From Methylobacterium platani (GTDB lineage: Bacteria > Pseudomonadota > Alphaproteobacteria > Rhizobiales > Beijerinckiaceae), in the NCBI RefSeq assembly GCF_001653715.1, contig NZ_LWHQ01000037.1, positions 56,327 to 120,326 of the forward strand: a DNA stretch of 64,000 nt. Reading direction: 5' to 3'. Below are positions 62,370-64,000 of this stretch, piece after piece. Below the pieces are notes generated by a model. The model searched no databases. It was not told the DNA's origin and saw nothing but the letters and a program-made list of their open reading frames with translations. The position numbers and the translations under genes were made by a program. Numbering within the stretch: position 1 is the first letter of the stretch; each line of letters starts with the position of its first letter.

Positions 62370-63403
62370 CGGATGTATCCAGCCTGACGGAACCAGGCGA
62401 CGGCGTCGGACAGCCCGTCGCGGTAGGGCCGGGCCGCGTAGCCGAGTTCGGCCCGCGCCTTGGCGTCGGAGAAGAACATGCGGTAGCGCGACATCCGGAT
62501 GCCGTCGATTGTGGCGAGCGGCGCCTTGCCGGTGATCCGGGCGGCGAGCTCGGACACGAAGGCCACCGGGTAGACCGCCGCCCGCGGCAGCCGCACGGTC
62601 GGGGGCTTTCGCCCGACCAGCCCGGCGATGTCGGCGAGCATGCGCGACAGGAGCACGTCCTCGCCGCCCAAGATGTAGCGCTCGCCGATGCGGCCCCTGT
62701 GCAGGGCGAGGAGATGGCCCTGCGCCACGTCGTCGACGTGGACGAGGTTGAGGCCGGTATCGACGAAGGCCGGCATCTTGCCGTTCGCCGCCTCGACGAT
62801 GATCCGGCCGGTCGGGGTCGGCTTGACGTCGCGGGGGCCGATCGGGGTCGAGGGGTTGACGATCACGGCCGGCAGGCCCTCGCGGGCCACCATCTCCTCG
62901 ACCACCCGCTCGGCCACCACCTTGCTGCGCTTGTAGGCGCCGATGGCGGTCTCCGGCGTCAGCGGCCGGGTCTCGTCGGCGGGCGTGCCGTCGTCGTGCG
63001 GCTTGATGGTCGCGACGCTCGACGTGTAGACGACCCGCTCGACGCCCGCATCCAGCGCCGCCCGCATCAGCGCCCGGGTGCCGTCGCGGTTGGTGCGCAC
63101 GATCTCGTCCGGGTCCGGCGCCCAGAGCCGGTAATCCGCCGCGGCGTGGACGAGGTAGCGCATTCCGCGCATCCCGGCGGACGCCGCCTCGGGGTCGCGC
63201 ATGTCGCCCTCGACGATCTCGACGTCGGGCCAGGTCAGGTTGGTGCGCGGGCTGGTGGCGCGCACCAGCACCCGCACCGGGAAGCCGGCGGCGCGGAACA
63301 CGTCGACCAGGGCCGGGCCGAGGAAGCCGCTGGCGCCGGTGATCAGCACCGGGCCGGGCTCGACGCCGGGGTTGGACGCGGTTCTGTGCGGGGCCTCGGT
63401 CAT
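62366..63403 (-). CDS. hpnA: Hopanoid-associated NAD-dependent sugar epimerase HpnA
   Basis: 345 aa, extended SDR. 'VLITGASGFLGPALVDVFRAAGFPVRVLVR' is the TGxxGxxG cofactor site; the catalytic Tyr-Lys is in 'AIGAYKRSKVVAE', with 'VYTSSVAT' supplying Ser. HpnA belongs to hopanoid clusters and is thought to act in side-chain or head-group elaboration. The start at 63403 follows a aaggaacgc-like site. It is first of four overlapping genes, hpnA-C-D-E, followed by shc. Confidence 0.93.
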   Translation of the reverse strand: MTEAPHRTASNPGVEPGPVLITGASGFLGPALVDVFRAAGFPVRVLVRATSPRTNLTWPDVEIVEGDMRDPEAASAGMRGMRYLVHAAADYRLWAPDPDEIVRTNRDGTRALMRAALDAGVERVVYTSSVATIKPHDDGTPADETRPLTPETAIGAYKRSKVVAERVVEEMVAREGLPAVIVNPSTPIGPRDVKPTPTGRIIVEAANGKMPAFVDTGLNLVHVDDVAQGHLLALHRGRIGERYILGGEDVLLSRMLADIAGLVGRKPPTVRLPRAAVYPVAFVSELAARITGKAPLATIDGIRMSRYRMFFSDAKARAELGYAARPYRDGLSDAVAWFRQAGYIR

Positions 63404-63480
63404 GCGTTCCTTCTCGGCGGCTCGGGCGGCGGGCCCGCAGCTTTCTGCGATTCTTGCCGACAGCGACATCAATTCGGGAA

Positions 63481-63505
63481 GCCGGGCCGCTTCTGCCAGC
63501 CCGGC
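63481..63505. terminator. Hairpin between dxs and hpnA
   Basis: GCCGGGC (63481-63487) pairs with GCCCGGC (63499-63505) across an 11-nt loop in the 197-bp gap. Without a T-run it may be an attenuating structure or simply part of the leader of hpnA. Confidence 0.25.
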
Positions 63506-63600
63506 GCCATGCTCGCAAGGCGCAGGCGGCCGATCGCGGACGGGCGTGCCGCCCGCGCATCAGCATCTTGGCCCCGGTGCGAACCGGTCGGATGAGACGC

Positions 63601-64000
63601 TCAGGCGAGGCGCAGGCGCCCGGCCCGCTCGGCCGCGGCCTCGCGCGCCGGCAGGATCGCCTCGACGGTCCTGACGATCGCGGCCGCGTCGAGGCCGGCT
63701 TCCGCGTACATCCGATCCGGCGTGTCGTGCTCCTGGTAGCTGTCCGGCAGCGTCAGCGTCCGCACCCGCACCGTGCCGTCGTCGAGCGCGCCGCGCGACG
63801 ACAGCAGGTGCAGCACCATCGCGCCGAAACCCCCGACCGATCCCTCTTCCAGCGTCACCAGGACCTCGTGGCTGCCCGCGAGATCCAGGATCAGCGCCTC
63901 GTCCAGCGGCTTGGCGAACCGCGCATCCGCCACCGTCACGGCGATGCCCGACGTCTCCAGACGCTCCGCCGCCTTCACCGCTTCCGCCAGGCGCGTCCCG
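63601..64000 (-). CDS. dxs: 1-deoxy-D-xylulose-5-phosphate synthase, C-terminal part (runs off the window)
   Basis: The last ~132 codons of a minus-strand gene. 'VKAAERLETSGIAVTVADARFAKPLDEALILDLAGSHEVLVTLEEGSVGGFGAMVLHLL' is the transketolase C-terminal domain of Dxs, including the DARF.KPLD block. Dxs makes DXP from pyruvate and glyceraldehyde 3-phosphate, the first step of the MEP isoprenoid route that feeds farnesyl diphosphate to hpnCDE. The active-site thiamine domains lie beyond the window. Confidence 0.93.
   Translation of the reverse strand, partial: GTRLAEAVKAAERLETSGIAVTVADARFAKPLDEALILDLAGSHEVLVTLEEGSVGGFGAMVLHLLSSRGALDDGTVRVRTLTLPDSYQEHDTPDRMYAEAGLDAAAIVRTVEAILPAREAAAERAGRLRLA

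Overview
This is about 64 kb of very GC-rich chromosome from an alphaproteobacterium, most probably a Methylobacterium or close relative in the Hyphomicrobiales. That placement is inference. It rests on the base composition, the hpnACDE-shc hopanoid operon next to dxs, a Ros/MucR regulator, YcjX/YcjF, hslVU, and the style of the secreted proteins and REP-like repeats. Nothing in the window names a species.

Layout. 1-3278 (minus) is the N-terminal part of an FtsK/SpoIIIE translocase with a very long low-complexity linker. 3454-8603 (plus) carries nadE, an isochorismatase-like hydrolase, a small conserved protein, a PilZ protein, a hairpin-rich intergenic region that includes an anti-Shine-Dalgarno loop, and an MBL-fold hydrolase. 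8708-10615 (minus) is hslVU. 10830-11821 (plus) has two tiny membrane proteins and a P-loop kinase. 11939-16803 (minus) has a DUF4926/antitoxin-like protein, a RecD-like helicase, a CPA2 antiporter and a Cys/Met-metabolism PLP enzyme. 17084-24651 (plus) has a membrane/coiled-coil pair, a MoxR ATPase, a SixA phosphatase, a 260-bp hairpin element, a secreted P5-like protein and YcjX-YcjF. 24721-29410 holds a LysR/PACE efflux pair and the pobA/pobR/aldo-keto reductase group.

30096-52090 is a compact prophage-like element. A divergent S24 repressor precedes a NusG paralogue, a good sigma70 promoter and a long leader. The rest is one rightward morphogenesis operon: terminase, portal, DUF2213, cement protein, DUF2184 capsid, connectors, tail tube, chaperone, tape measure, DUF2460, DUF2163, NlpC/P60, GTA TIM-barrel protein, DUF2793 fibre, GH108 endolysin and holin. 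From the connectors to the TIM-barrel protein the order is that of the Rhodobacter capsulatus gene transfer agent, while the head genes belong to other families. I see no integrase, excisionase or replication gene. The tail-tube gene is frameshifted, and a REP-type palindrome sits between portal and prohead genes. The element is therefore either decaying or domesticated, and possibly GTA-like.

52132-56106 contains a PCMT-like methyltransferase, a sigma-factor-like protein with a small partner, an L,D-transpeptidase, a zinc-ligand-less MucR homologue, and a small secreted protein with a textbook terminator. 56147-64000 (all minus) holds an LLM oxidoreductase and the hopanoid genes. HpnC, HpnD and HpnE make squalene from farnesyl diphosphate and Shc cyclises it to hopene. 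The C-terminus of Dxs, the entry enzyme of the isoprenoid pathway, lies just upstream.
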